Positions 44,729 to 54,578 of a stretch of 64,000 nt of DNA are shown piece after piece. The DNA is from Bacillus sp. OV166 (GTDB lineage Bacteria; Bacillota; Bacilli; Bacillales; Cytobacillaceae), in contig NZ_FXWM01000002.1 of the NCBI RefSeq assembly GCF_900177675.1, positions 521,839 through 585,838 on the forward strand. Direction: 5' to 3'. Under the pieces are notes generated by a model. That model was not told where the DNA came from, made no database searches, and saw nothing but the letters and a program-made list of their open reading frames with translations. The position numbers and the translations under genes were made by a program. The first letter of the stretch is position 1. Each line of letters opens with the position of its first letter.

Positions 44729-47186
44729 GTACAATCCTCCTGCTATTGATTTTATTATTTTGTGAAAATACAGCTGATTCGGTTATTATTTGAGCTGTGT
44801 AGCGTTCTCCAAAGTATTCAATACTTAATTCGCTTCCTTCATTTACAACTTCAGGTGCTAATAGTGCATACACAATTCCCTTACCTATGCTGTATCCATA
44901 TCCAGCACTGGTCACAAATCCAACTGCCTTATTTCTACAAAGAACTGGCTCATACCCCATTACAACCCTAGATGGAGCTTCTATCATTAATTTTGTTAAC
45001 ACTATACTAGATCCCTTTTCCTTTCGAACAATCAATGCTTCTTTTCCAATAAAAATTGATTTATTTAGATCTATCATATTTTCAAGTCCTACCTCATAAG
45101 GATCATGTTCACTCCAAAAGTCTTTACCACTTCTAATTAAAAGTGATTCGATTCGAAGGTTTTCAAGTGCACGATCACCTGCAGCTATGACCTGATATGG
45201 ACGTCCCGATTCAATTAACACATCCCACAATTGTAAGCCTTGATCAAAAGTAGTAAACAACTCCCATCCTTCTGTCCCTAAATATGAGTCATATACTGCT
45301 AAAACTGGAACATTGCCGATAAATAATTCTTTCGCTCTCGCCATCTCCCATTTACTTTTTGCAAAAGTATCCGGAGCAAGAGATTGCATTATCTGGTTTG
45401 CCTTAGGTCCTATTAAACTAAGGCCGCACATTCCAGCTGTAAGATCTTGAACCAAAACCCGGCCTGATGCTGAGACGTGTTTTTTAATCCAACTTGCTTC
45501 AACGGCTCCTGTACAAAGAACAAAAAATGTTGTGGCTTTTAAACGGATTACTTTTATCTGATCTTTTATACCAGCTAATTCATGCAGCATAAGTGTAGTT
45601 GTCAAATGACCGATTGGAATATCGATATTGCTTGTTGTGAGTGTCTGTAAAAACTCAACTGCTCCTTCACCACTAACTTTTAAACGTTTTTTCGTTGCTG
45701 TCACATCATAAAGTCCGGCATATTGACTTGTATGAAGCTGTTCTGCTTCAGTAATTGGAGACCAGTATTGAGCTACCCATCCCTCACGCTTCAATATACT
45801 TTTTTCATACTTTGCAACAAGAGAATCATTTGCTTCATACCATTGAGGTTGTTCCCATCCAGATTTTTCACTAAAATAGGCACCTAATGTTTTTTGGCGA
45901 CTATGATAAGGACTTACTCGCATATCACGTGAAGTTTCTGGAGGCATAAATGGATGATGAATATCGTATACTTTTTCATAATTTTCAATAGAACGCTTTT
46001 TATAATAAGCTGGGCTTTGAGCATATGTGTCAAAACGATTAATGTCGCATAACTCTAAATCAAGGGCTGGTGCTCCATTCACAATCCATTCAGCCATTGC
46101 TTTACCAACACCAGCAGAATGGGTTACCCAAATAGCTTCTGCTACCCAAAATCCATGTATTTTTTGTGATTCTCCTAACAAAGGCATACCATCAGGTGTA
46201 AACGAGAAGATTCCATTTATTCCTCTTTTCCATCCTGCTTTTTTTAAACCTGGAATGAGTTTAAGCGCATCTTGCCATGGCTTTTCAAAATCTTCCGGTG
46301 TAAACTCTTTAACGGATGGCATCTCTTTGGATTCACTATATTTAGTGATTTCGCTGACCTCGACAGGCAATGGTCGATGTTGATAAGAACCAATACCTAA
46401 TCCATTGAATACTTGACGATAGTACATAGCACTATCTTGATGGCGGATAAGAGGGGCTGTTACCTCTTCTGTTTCATTAGCAAGTTCTTGTAGATCATTC
46501 GAATATACATATTGATGGGCTATTGCTTGAAGAGGAATAGTCACTCCCACCATTTCACCGATACGTGGTCCCCAGAAACCAGCACAACAAATGATCAAAT
46601 CAGCTTCAAATCTTCCAGCACTAGTTTCGACTGCCTTTACTTCATCATTTACAACCTCTATACCCGTCACTTCGGTATGTCCGAGGAACTTGGCACCACA
46701 AGATTCAGCAAAACTAGCCATCTTATCAACAGCACGAAGAGGCTTAGCAATTCCATCTGATGGTACATACAGACCGCCTAAAATATTATCTGGGTTAATT
46801 AGTGTACACTTCTGTGCACATTCTTCTGGAGAAAGTATATATGCATCCATTCCCCATGACTTCCCTATTCCTGCTTTTCGTTTCAAATCCTCAAAACGTT
46901 CAGGGGTCTGTGCAACTTCGATACTACCTACCGTATAGAATGAAGGTTGTTCCTCACTGCTTAGCTCTTTGAAAGCCTCCACTGTTTGGTTAGCTAATGT
47001 AGTTAAAATTTTTGACGAATTAAGTTGAAACACAAGCCCAGGAGCATGTGATGTTGATCCTCCTGTTTCAAATAATGGCCCTTGTTCAATAACTGTTATA
47101 TTCCGTTGGCCCATTTTGCTTAAATAATAGGCAGTACTACATCCAACAACTCCAGCTCCAATAATGACAATTTTCTTTTGCTCCAT
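44712..47186 (-). CDS. Dimethylglycine dehydrogenase-like flavoprotein with GcvT domain
   Basis: 824 residues, the DMGDH/sarcosine dehydrogenase architecture. An N-terminal FAD domain (VIIGAGVVGCSTAYYLSK; GGSTSHAPGLVFQLN) is followed by an FAO_M linker (NYEKVYDIHHPFMPPETSRDMR region) and a C-terminal GcvT-like folate domain (GLYDVTATKKRLKVSGEGAV; GTEGWELFTTFDQGL; GKEALIVRKEKG). It demethylates dimethylglycine to sarcosine; the folate domain can capture the methylene group. Electrons go to O2 or to an ETF such as the etfBA pair in this window. It is the first gene of the cluster; no specific operator was found upstream. Confidence 0.88.
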   Translation of the reverse strand: MEQKKIVIIGAGVVGCSTAYYLSKMGQRNITVIEQGPLFETGGSTSHAPGLVFQLNSSKILTTLANQTVEAFKELSSEEQPSFYTVGSIEVAQTPERFEDLKRKAGIGKSWGMDAYILSPEECAQKCTLINPDNILGGLYVPSDGIAKPLRAVDKMASFAESCGAKFLGHTEVTGIEVVNDEVKAVETSAGRFEADLIICCAGFWGPRIGEMVGVTIPLQAIAHQYVYSNDLQELANETEEVTAPLIRHQDSAMYYRQVFNGLGIGSYQHRPLPVEVSEITKYSESKEMPSVKEFTPEDFEKPWQDALKLIPGLKKAGWKRGINGIFSFTPDGMPLLGESQKIHGFWVAEAIWVTHSAGVGKAMAEWIVNGAPALDLELCDINRFDTYAQSPAYYKKRSIENYEKVYDIHHPFMPPETSRDMRVSPYHSRQKTLGAYFSEKSGWEQPQWYEANDSLVAKYEKSILKREGWVAQYWSPITEAEQLHTSQYAGLYDVTATKKRLKVSGEGAVEFLQTLTTSNIDIPIGHLTTTLMLHELAGIKDQIKVIRLKATTFFVLCTGAVEASWIKKHVSASGRVLVQDLTAGMCGLSLIGPKANQIMQSLAPDTFAKSKWEMARAKELFIGNVPVLAVYDSYLGTEGWELFTTFDQGLQLWDVLIESGRPYQVIAAGDRALENLRIESLLIRSGKDFWSEHDPYEVGLENMIDLNKSIFIGKEALIVRKEKGSSIVLTKLMIEAPSRVVMGYEPVLCRNKAVGFVTSAGYGYSIGKGIVYALLAPEVVNEGSELSIEYFGERYTAQIITESAVFSQNNKINSRRIVHVKTI

Positions 47187-47463
47187 ACCTCCACATCCCT
47201 CTCTTTCTTGATAACTCTAGTTATCTTTATTACATGATATCTAGTAAATTTTAAAGTTTTTCACTTGTTGCTATATAAACTCTTGCTGAACTCTTTTATA
47301 AAGGATTTTCTCATGCTTTTAATCCCTTTTTCATAATCAAAAATTTTTATGAGTTTGATTATTTTTATCCTAATTCAATACTTTGCACAATAGAGATGTC
47401 ATAAAATATAACAGTGTTTTTTGGGAATATTTAGTTCTTGCTCCCTTTCTTCCTACTAAAAGC

Positions 47464-47505
47464 AAAAAAAAGAGTACAAAGTAATTTTTCATTACCTTAC
47501 ACTCT
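47464..47505 (-). terminator. Terminator of the hxlR gene
   Basis: On the minus strand a 16-bp imperfect stem AAGAGTGTAAGGTAAT / ATTACTTTGTACTCTT is followed by T7. The remaining gap up to 47187 contains only the upstream region of the dimethylglycine dehydrogenase gene. Confidence 0.8.
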
Positions 47506-47519
47506 TATATTATTTCTCG

Positions 47520-47885
47520 TTATTTAATTGCATCTTCTTCAAACTTAGTATGATGTAAATATTTTAATCGATAATTTTTTCCCCACTCATACATGGTTTC
47601 AAGTATTGGCATTAACGTATGACCTTGTTCAGTTAGAGAATATTCTACCTTTGGGGGAACAACTGGGTACACTTCACGATGAACAATTAGATCTTCTTCT
47701 AGCTCTCGTAATTGATTGACAAGCATTCTTTGTGTAATGTCTGGGATTATAGATCTTAATTGATTAAAACGGAGTGTTCCATGTTTGCCTAAATACCACA
47801 TAATTAACATTTTCCATTTTCCACCAATTACATTCAACGTTAATTCCTTCTCACAATTAAACGTTTTTTCATCAAATCTACTCAT
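47520..47885 (-). CDS. hxlR: HxlR-family transcriptional regulator
   Basis: 121 residues from ATG 47885 (an upstream in-frame GTG at 47894 overlaps the ribosome site GGGGTG). The winged HTH has ELTLNVIGGKWKMLIMWYLG and RFNQLRSIIPDITQRMLVNQLRELE, with Cys near the N-terminus (FNCEKE) as in B. subtilis HxlR. HxlR activates hxlAB in response to formaldehyde. It is divergent from a hexulose phosphate synthase gene, the B. subtilis arrangement, and lies beside genes that release formaldehyde from betaine. Confidence 0.85.
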   Translation of the reverse strand: MSRFDEKTFNCEKELTLNVIGGKWKMLIMWYLGKHGTLRFNQLRSIIPDITQRMLVNQLRELEEDLIVHREVYPVVPPKVEYSLTEQGHTLMPILETMYEWGKNYRLKYLHHTKFEEDAIK

Positions 47886-48029
47886 CACTTTCACCCCATA
47901 TTAAAATTTCCCTTAAATTCATAGTATACTTTTGGGAACTATATGAATTTAAAGTGCGTACTTTTTTTTCTGAACATTTAAAATATAATTGAAAATATAA
48001 AGAAATACAAGAAACCTTAAGGAGGAATA

Positions 48030-48650
48030 ATGATGGAATTACAATTGGCATTAGATCTAGTAAATATTGAAGAGGCAATAAAAGTCGTGAGTGAGGTTCA
48101 GGAGCATATCGATATCGTAGAAATTGGAACTCCTGTTATTATTAACGAAGGATTGAAAGCAGTCAAAGAAATTAAAGAAGCTTTCCCTGCTTTAACTGTA
48201 TTAGCAGATTTAAAAGTTATGGATGCTGGTGGATATGAAGTGATGAAAGCCTCTGAGGCAGGAGCTGGAATTGTTACAGTTCTCGGTGCACAGATGACGC
48301 AACTATTAAAGGTGCTGTAGAAGAAGGTAAGAAACAAGGTACAAAAATTCTTGTCGATATGATCAATGTTAAAGATATTGAACAGCGTGCAAAAGAAGTT
48401 GATGCACTTGGCGTTGACTATATCTGTTTACATACAGGATATGATCTTCAAGCTGCTGGTGAAAATTCATTTGAACAGTTAAGAACAATTAAACGTGTTG
48501 TAAAAAACGCAAAGACAGCTGTTGCTGGTGGAATCAAATTAGAAACACTTCCAGAAGTCATTCAAGCTAAGCCAGACCTTGTCATTGTTGGTGGAGGAAT
48601 TACCGGTAAAGAAGATAAAAAAGCTGCTGCAGCCCAAATGCCCATGAGCT
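48030..48650 (+). pseudogene. hxlA: 3-hexulose-6-phosphate synthase, frameshifted and 3'-truncated
   Basis: AAGGAGG precedes ATG 48030/48033. The protein matches HxlA (about 210 residues): MELQLALDLVNIEEAIKVV, EIGTPVIINEG, LADLKVMDAGGYE. After LGA one base is missing (about 48295). DDATIKGAVEEGKKQGTKIL continues in the other frame, then LVDMINVKDIEQRAKEVDALG and the phosphate loop VAGGIKLETLP. The last codons after KEDKKAAAA are foreign, and hxlB is absent. HxlA fixes formaldehyde onto ribulose 5-phosphate. Confidence 0.88.
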
Positions 48651-49055
48651 TGGTGACGTATATCTAAATATAGCACCTACTCTAGAATCACCATTCTTTA
48701 ACGTAAATTGGAATTCGTAGTCACCATCTGCAAGCTGAGGTGAGTTTTGATCTACTACTATAAGATTATTATTCATTCCTCTTATCATTTTCATTTGATT
48801 ATTTTCTACCGCTAGTGTTGAAGCAGTACCAACAACAGCCTGCCAGTCTCCAATATTTCCGTCATCAAAATTTTGTACATATGGATTTTCCCAATCATAC
48901 TGATTAAGCTGCTCAACGTTAGCAGCATGTGCTGTAGAAACAACATTTTTACCTAGAAAAGGAATATTAAAGTCAAATACTTGTGTAAACATAAATAATG
49001 ATAAAAATAAACTAATTGTTTTTTTATAAACTTTTAAATTTCCCCTTTTCTTCAT
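48640..49055 (-). pseudogene. Secreted protein, N-terminal fragment (probable carbohydrate-active enzyme)
   Basis: Starts at ATG 49055 behind AGAGGG. It has a long signal peptide (KKTISLFLSLFMFTQVF ... STAHAA), then a domain DGNIGDWQAVVGTASTLAVE and DGDYEFQFTLKNGDSRVGAIFRYTS, a jelly-roll fold seen in secreted glycosidases and lyases. After SSWAFG the frame is broken and abuts the end of the hxlA relic at about 48645, so a deletion joined the two. Confidence 0.7.
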
Positions 49056-49337
49056 ACACTTTCCCTCTCTCTTATTAATAATTTCATGAAACCCCATAAA
49101 CCTCCCTTAATAATCAAAATATGTGTTATGTTGCAAATTTCCAGCTAATTTAATATTAGAACAAACTAAGTTAATACTTAATGATATATTTTAACTAAAT
49201 TTTGACTATTCTTTGTTTTTTTGATAGTCGGATAATTTTAGCCTACATGGAGTTCACTGATTGCTGCAGTAGACCATGTTATAGGTATTAACAGACAAAC
49301 AGCCTTTGCAATTGATAAATTTTGTATATAGGATGGC

Positions 49338-49511
49338 TTAATACCACACCCCATCATGCCTTATTTTGAATAACTGATTTAATAAATTGTCTAACTCTTG
49401 ACTACATTGAATGGTTTTGGAATGAAGAAATCCATACCGCTTATTAATATCAAATAATTCATTTCTTTTTTCCTCTATCTCTTTTGTTACCTGTTTTAAT
49501 AAAGTATCCAT
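49338..49511 (-). CDS. Spo0E-family aspartyl-phosphate phosphatase
   Basis: 57 residues from ATG 49511, which has GGAGAG at the right distance. Two helices with the family motif: KEIEEKRNELFDINKRYGFL and CSQELDNLLNQLF (the SQELD motif that attacks phosphorylated Spo0A). Such proteins delay sporulation. The intervals 49056-49337 and around it hold no other gene. Confidence 0.8.
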   Translation of the reverse strand: MDTLLKQVTKEIEEKRNELFDINKRYGFLHSKTIQCSQELDNLLNQLFKIRHDGVWY

Positions 49512-49574
49512 CCCTTTACTCTCCATTCAAATAACTCTCCAGTAAGAATTCTATCTTGATGTGACTGCCGAAAT

Positions 49575-49800
49575 TAACGGCCCTAACCACCTTTGTATGC
49601 ATCCTTTAAATCAGGGTGATTATAGTCAATCCCAGTATCAAGAACAGCTACTTTTACGCCTTCTCCGGTAATGCCTTCCTTATGTAACTTGTCAATCTTA
49701 AAATAAGGAATACTCTCAACAGAAGTTGTGATTTCTCTATCAACATCTGTTGGAAGATCTTGCTTAATAGGATCAACCGTACTTTTCTTAAAATTCTGAA
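49575..49800 (-). pseudogene. Subtilisin-like (S8) protease fragment
   Basis: About 65 codons around the catalytic Asp: SIPYFKIDKLHKEGITGEGV, VAVLDTGIDYNHPDLKDAY, then GG-stop. The propeptide end is visible upstream. The His and Ser parts are missing. It resembles Vpr-type extracellular proteases. Confidence 0.75.
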
Positions 49801-49977
49801 TTTTCCACCCTGACCATGCCTCTTTTTTAGAGTAATATTATCCGTATGTCCAAGAGTTAGAGATTCATTGCAAATGCTCTTAAGTTATTGCACCAGAACC
49901 TGTTCCACCTGTCATAACGTTACCTCCCCACTAATAACGGTGTAATATCACTACTAAAAGAATATCGTTCGGCTTTG

Positions 49978-50934
49978 TTACTCCATAGTAGAAATGCTAT
50001 TCCAAATTTTTTGGATTACATTAATAAAAGATTGAATTGTTACTACGTTTTCTTTTTCCTTCAACGTAATGATAGAGGTTTTTACTTTTACCTTGTTCTC
50101 AGTAACTAGGATCGGGACTAAATCACCATTGCTAATTTCCTTTTTTATGCAGACACTGATTCCCAACCCTACCCCGATATTATTTAATACGGCCTTTTTG
50201 ATTCCTTCTAAACTTCCAATTTCTATTACGTTTTGTGATGAGAGTTTCGATTGTCTCAAATATTTACTCATCATCGTTTCATAATATCCATCAGCTTGAT
50301 ATTTAATTAAAGGAAATTTCGTCAGTAATTGGTCTTCCGGGTACCTAGCATATAAATCTTTAGAAACCACTAGAACCATGTCTTCCTCTGCAATCACGAT
50401 GTTTGTCATTCCATTTTTACTTAGCTCGCCCGAAATAATCCCTATATCGTATTTGTTTGATTCTATCCCTTTTATAATTTCATCCCTTTTACAGGAAATC
50501 AACTTAATCTGTACATGGGGATATAGCTTCAGGTACTCAGATATGACATAAGGAAAATAATTCGCACAATAGCTTTCACCAGCTGCAATCGTTACATTGC
50601 CATACGAATTTGAAAGTTCGGTGAATGATGATTCAATCTCCTCTACTATGGAAAAAAGCTGATCCGTATATGTTTTAAGGATTTCACCTGCAGGTGTCAA
50701 AAAGTTCTTCTTTCCAATCCGTATAAATAGCTCCTGATTCAATTCTTGTTCGAGCGTCTGAATTTGTACAGTTACAGCAGGTTGAGTAAAGTTTAACTTT
50801 TGCGCAGCCTTTGTAAAATTTAAGTACTCTGCTGCGAATTTGAAAGTTTTCAGATGTCTTAATTCCATAATAGTTGCTCTCCATACTATCAAATTTTTTG
50901 GACTGGTACATATTAGTATAGTGCAGAATATCAA
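49978..50934 (-). CDS. LysR-family transcriptional regulator
   Basis: The frame is 318 residues, but ATG 50869 (MELRHLKTFKFAAEYLNFTK, 296 residues) is the usual LysR start. The HTH is KAAQKLNFTQPAVTVQIQTLEQEL. The effector domain has VTIAAGESYCANYFPYVISEYL and GIKKAVLNNIGVGLGISVCI. The target is unknown: the nearest genes (MFS and ADH relics) are broken, so it may be an orphan. Confidence 0.85.
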   Translation of the reverse strand: MIFCTILICTSPKNLIVWRATIMELRHLKTFKFAAEYLNFTKAAQKLNFTQPAVTVQIQTLEQELNQELFIRIGKKNFLTPAGEILKTYTDQLFSIVEEIESSFTELSNSYGNVTIAAGESYCANYFPYVISEYLKLYPHVQIKLISCKRDEIIKGIESNKYDIGIISGELSKNGMTNIVIAEEDMVLVVSKDLYARYPEDQLLTKFPLIKYQADGYYETMMSKYLRQSKLSSQNVIEIGSLEGIKKAVLNNIGVGLGISVCIKKEISNGDLVPILVTENKVKVKTSIITLKEKENVVTIQSFINVIQKIWNSISTME

Positions 50935-50971
50935 TAAAATAATGTTATGGTTACCATAATGTCTTTTGATT

Positions 50972-51260
50972 TTACATTAACATCCCCTTCATTAGTATTT
51001 TGGGAATGTTATTACAATCTTGTACTGTTTGTATCACTTTTGGCGGTTTGTAATATTTAGCTAATAATAGAGTTACAACAAGACCAACGCCTCCAATATT
51101 ATAAAACATAACGCGCCAGCCCCAAGTATCTGCTTTTAAACCAGTAAAGTATAAAGTGATAGCCGACCCTATTAACTGAGCAACAAATAAAATTGACTTC
51201 GCTCTTGCCTGAACTTCTCTTTTGAAAATTTCTGTAATAGCTACACCAAAAAAAGAGTGT
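50972..51260 (-). pseudogene. MFS transporter fragment
   Basis: About 90 codons with EIFKREVQARAKSILFVAQL, then GLKADTWGWRVMFYNIGG and LVVTLLLAKYYKPPK, resembling the middle of a DHA-type MFS protein (helices 5-6). No other part is present. The first codons up to 51295 are unrelated. Confidence 0.7.
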
Positions 51261-51316
51261 TTAAATTGACAATCCTCAATTTTAACACCCTCCATTTGAG
51301 TGGCTTTTTATAATAA

Positions 51317-51815
51317 TTAATCGTTAAATTCGATAACTGCTCTTCCTACATTTACACAATTGCAATCATGGAAAGAATTTAAATGGTTGATTAATATCTT
51401 CTAAGGCAATCCGATTCAACGCGAGCTCATCCAGTTTGAATTTCCCATCTAAATACATTTCTGCAATGATGGGGAAATCACGGAATGGCTTCACATTACC
51501 ATCTAACAGCTTTCCTTCAAACATTGGACCCAATGCAGATTCGCATAAGTGAACTTCCCTAGTCACGCAAAATTCACATGTTCCGCAATATGGAACCCAG
51601 CTTAAAGCTACTTTCACGTTGGTGACATACCCCAACCGATTCAACAATTCCCGCTCCCTCATGTCCAAGAATTGTTGGTGTCGGCGTAGTCGAATCATTT
51701 AAAGAGTTTAAATCACAGAGGCTCCTGTTGCTTTAATTTTCACTAGAACTTCATTCGCTTTTGGTTCACTAAGTTCTACGTGTTGAATGGATAAAGGTTC
51801 GCCGATTTCAGGCAT
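51317..51815 (-). pseudogene. Zinc alcohol dehydrogenase, internally deleted and frameshifted
   Basis: Pieces in order: MPEIGEPLSIQHVELSEPKA (start overlapping the MFS stop), then stops, then VALSWVPYCGTCEFCVTREV, a structural zinc loop. Next come a jump to FPIIAEMYLDGKFKLDELAL and DINQPFKFF, and in another frame HDCNCVNVGRAVIEF. The Rossmann domain is deleted. It was once the last gene of the operon ending at 51808. A remnant of a close relative lies at 57875-58030, on the other side of the operon. Confidence 0.85.
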
Positions 51816-53118
51816 TTTTTGCAATGAGTTCATCTGGTTTAATTGATTTTCTAGCTTCCTTCTTTACTGACATTCTAAAGATTAACGTCATGAAGATAGC
51901 GAGGATAGCCGCGCAGGCACAGAAGATGAAGTATCCATTATATCCACCGTTAGGTCCGTATGTTTTAAACAATACAATATTGACGATAGGCATTAAAATA
52001 TCAGGTGTATAGCCTATAAAGGATACAACTCCAATCGTTAGACCGAGTATCTTTTCATCTACCTTACAATCTCCAAGTAACGACCAGTAAAGACCTCTAA
52101 TGGTATAAATCATTAAACCTATCATGACGACTTGGATTTTAAAGTAAATGAGAGGCATCGTAATTGGTAAGATTGATATAGCAATTAAAAAAGTGGCAGC
52201 TAACCCTAAGGCGATCATGAGGATACTGCTTTTCCCAAATTTATCACCTAAAAATCCGCCTAACAACCCGCCAATCGGCCGCATCCAAAGCATTAATACA
52301 GTCACTTCACCTACAGTTGCGGCATCAATTTTGATGTTCGTTTGTAAAAATCCACCCTGATAATATACGGCCCAGGTCACAATATAAGACATAAATATGA
52401 TGCCGCCTAGCATCCATATGAACTTATTACTGAATAGTTGTTTGAAATCGTTCACATTAATTTTTTTACTGGTTTCTGCCGCTTTAGAAGAAGATTCTTT
52501 TTTAATAGAAGATTTGTCTTCTTTAACAAAAAATAAAATGAGTACGGATACCAAAATAAGCGCAGCAGAGTACATGTAAACCACAAATTGTAACGCTTCT
52601 TTCTTATGAACCAATTCTGTACTGTCTCCCAAAACGTTTGTAAAAATAAATAATGCGATACTTGCTAATATGGCCTCTACTATTCCACGGCCACCATCTA
52701 AAGCACCAAAAAATCTTCCTTCTTCTTCCTTTTTAGAAATTAACTTTACAAGTTTTAAATGAGCTGCCCAAAAGGTGAATACGGAAAAAAATCCCCAAAT
52801 ACCAAATATCACTAAGACCATTGAATAGCTCGGAACTTGAGCAAACCATAGTCCGGTAAGTCCACAAACCAAAAGTGAAATGAATAAAAGTTTTTTTGCG
52901 GAAAATCGATCAGCAAGCCAGCCACTTGGAGAGTATCCCACAAGATAAGCCACACCTAAAACGGAAAAAATGCCATTTAATTGTTTAAGAGTTATTCCGT
53001 ATACTTCCAAAATCGTTTCTTGATAATTTGTTTTTAAATAGATAAGTGGAAATATCGATCCTGCTGCTAAAACAATGAGGAAAAATTGAAAATACCTTTG
53101 ATAATTTTTCTCTGCCAC
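51808..53118 (-). CDS. MFS transporter of the RpiR-controlled operon
   Basis: 436 residues, 12 helices. GYSPSGWLADRFSAKKLLFI is the helix 2-3 loop; GRFFGALDGGRGIVEAILAS near helix 5; GGLLGGFLGDKFGKSS the second loop. It resembles the OPA/GlpT-YihN-like branch that moves phosphorylated or sulfonated sugars and polyols. It lies 15 bp after the kinase gene and is the last intact gene of the operon. Confidence 0.85.
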   Translation of the reverse strand: MAEKNYQRYFQFFLIVLAAGSIFPLIYLKTNYQETILEVYGITLKQLNGIFSVLGVAYLVGYSPSGWLADRFSAKKLLFISLLVCGLTGLWFAQVPSYSMVLVIFGIWGFFSVFTFWAAHLKLVKLISKKEEEGRFFGALDGGRGIVEAILASIALFIFTNVLGDSTELVHKKEALQFVVYMYSAALILVSVLILFFVKEDKSSIKKESSSKAAETSKKINVNDFKQLFSNKFIWMLGGIIFMSYIVTWAVYYQGGFLQTNIKIDAATVGEVTVLMLWMRPIGGLLGGFLGDKFGKSSILMIALGLAATFLIAISILPITMPLIYFKIQVVMIGLMIYTIRGLYWSLLGDCKVDEKILGLTIGVVSFIGYTPDILMPIVNIVLFKTYGPNGGYNGYFIFCACAAILAIFMTLIFRMSVKKEARKSIKPDELIAKNA

Positions 53119-53133
53119 AAAATCACTCTTTTC

Positions 53134-54564
53134 TTAACTAAAAATGGGATAAGATAGTTTTAAAATTTCATCGGTATGAACTCTCACCTTTTTAACGACA
53201 GTATCGTTAATGGTATTGTAGAGTACGTGATTTTTTTGGTTCGGTATAAACGTTTGTTGAGTTTTAACCATTTTACTTGCAGCCTCATAAAAATCTTTGT
53301 AAATCGATAGATGTTGGCAGACACATATAGCAGCTCCTAAACACGCACTACTGCTGCCTGCACGTCTGTGAACTGGCAATCCAAAAAGATCCGCAATAAT
53401 TTGCATTATCACATCACTTTTGGAGCCCCCGCCTATTACGACTAAATCATTTAACTGTACGTCTATTTCCTCTAACATATCATCAATATTGTTTTTAATA
53501 TTAAAAGCAATCGCTTCCAAAATTGAACGGTATATATGGTATTTTGTATGGCGCTGATCAAAACCAATCATGACACCTTTTCGATATGGTATAGATGGTG
53601 TCGATAACCAGTCTAAAATGGTAATCAGACCGTCACTGCCGACTGGAACATCTTGTGCTTTCATATTCAAGTATTCCTCTTCCAATACACCTAGTTTTCT
53701 TGCTTCTGTAACGAGTTCTTCACCAATCAGCTTTTTAAACCAACTCACGGTCCACATACCACGTCTTATTCCATTTGATTCATAAACATATTTAAATGGA
53801 ATACATGCAAGCGTTGGAAAGAAATTAAGGGCATTTTCCTTAAATTCATTTCGTAACAGCATGGACGAAATGAATGTTCCAAGCGAGATCATGATGGTAC
53901 CTTCGTCCTTAATTCCGGAACCCAGCGCCTCTACAGCTTTATCGTTAGCTGTCGCTACTACTGGTATATCATGATGGAAACCAAACTCCTCGACCAATTC
54001 TTGTCTCAGCATTCCCAGCTTTTCGCCTGGTTTTACAAGATCAAATACCATGTCTCTTTGCAATCCATTTGCCTCAAATACTTCCTCGTCTTTCGACCAA
54101 TCCAACGTTTCACGGTCCAATGGCCAGTGAACTTCATAATTGGAAGCAGTGTCTTTAAATTCCCCTGTCAACCGAAAGCCTAGATAACCAGAGGTAGTCG
54201 TCACATACTTTACTTGATCATCAGAATGTACATATGGTTCGTTAAGTCTGGAATCCATCCAGCTTATCACAGGATAAGCTAGATGGCCCTCTTCCTTTAA
54301 TAAAACACGACAACATCTAATGGTACAAAGTCCAATTCCAGCAATGTCTTTAGGATTGCCAGTAAAATGGGCTAGACAATTTTTAATAGCTCCGTACACA
54401 CTGTCCCATAAATCATCTTCGGGATGGATGACAACCCCTGGTTCAGGTGATAGAGTTTCTTTTAATTGAAAAGATCCGAAAGCAACTTCATTACCTTTAA
54501 CATCATAAATGGCTACTTTTGTACTTTGCGAGCCATTATCAATCCCCATTACATACCCGCTCAT
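53134..54564 (-). CDS. FGGY-family carbohydrate kinase
   Basis: 476 residues. ATPase-fold motifs: YVMGIDNGSQSTKVAIYD (phosphate 1), TANDKAVEALGSG (catalytic Asp region), GTIMISLGTFISSML (phosphate 2) and VVIGGGSKSDVIMQIIAD (adenosine). It is similar to xylulokinase/YoaC-like kinases but shorter than typical XylB. It phosphorylates a sugar or polyol made by the SDR or FAD enzyme. Gaps to its neighbours are 14-15 bp, so it is in one transcription unit. Confidence 0.88.
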   Translation of the reverse strand: MSGYVMGIDNGSQSTKVAIYDVKGNEVAFGSFQLKETLSPEPGVVIHPEDDLWDSVYGAIKNCLAHFTGNPKDIAGIGLCTIRCCRVLLKEEGHLAYPVISWMDSRLNEPYVHSDDQVKYVTTTSGYLGFRLTGEFKDTASNYEVHWPLDRETLDWSKDEEVFEANGLQRDMVFDLVKPGEKLGMLRQELVEEFGFHHDIPVVATANDKAVEALGSGIKDEGTIMISLGTFISSMLLRNEFKENALNFFPTLACIPFKYVYESNGIRRGMWTVSWFKKLIGEELVTEARKLGVLEEEYLNMKAQDVPVGSDGLITILDWLSTPSIPYRKGVMIGFDQRHTKYHIYRSILEAIAFNIKNNIDDMLEEIDVQLNDLVVIGGGSKSDVIMQIIADLFGLPVHRRAGSSSACLGAAICVCQHLSIYKDFYEAASKMVKTQQTFIPNQKNHVLYNTINDTVVKKVRVHTDEILKLSYPIFS

Positions 54565-54578
54565 ATAATCACCTTTTA

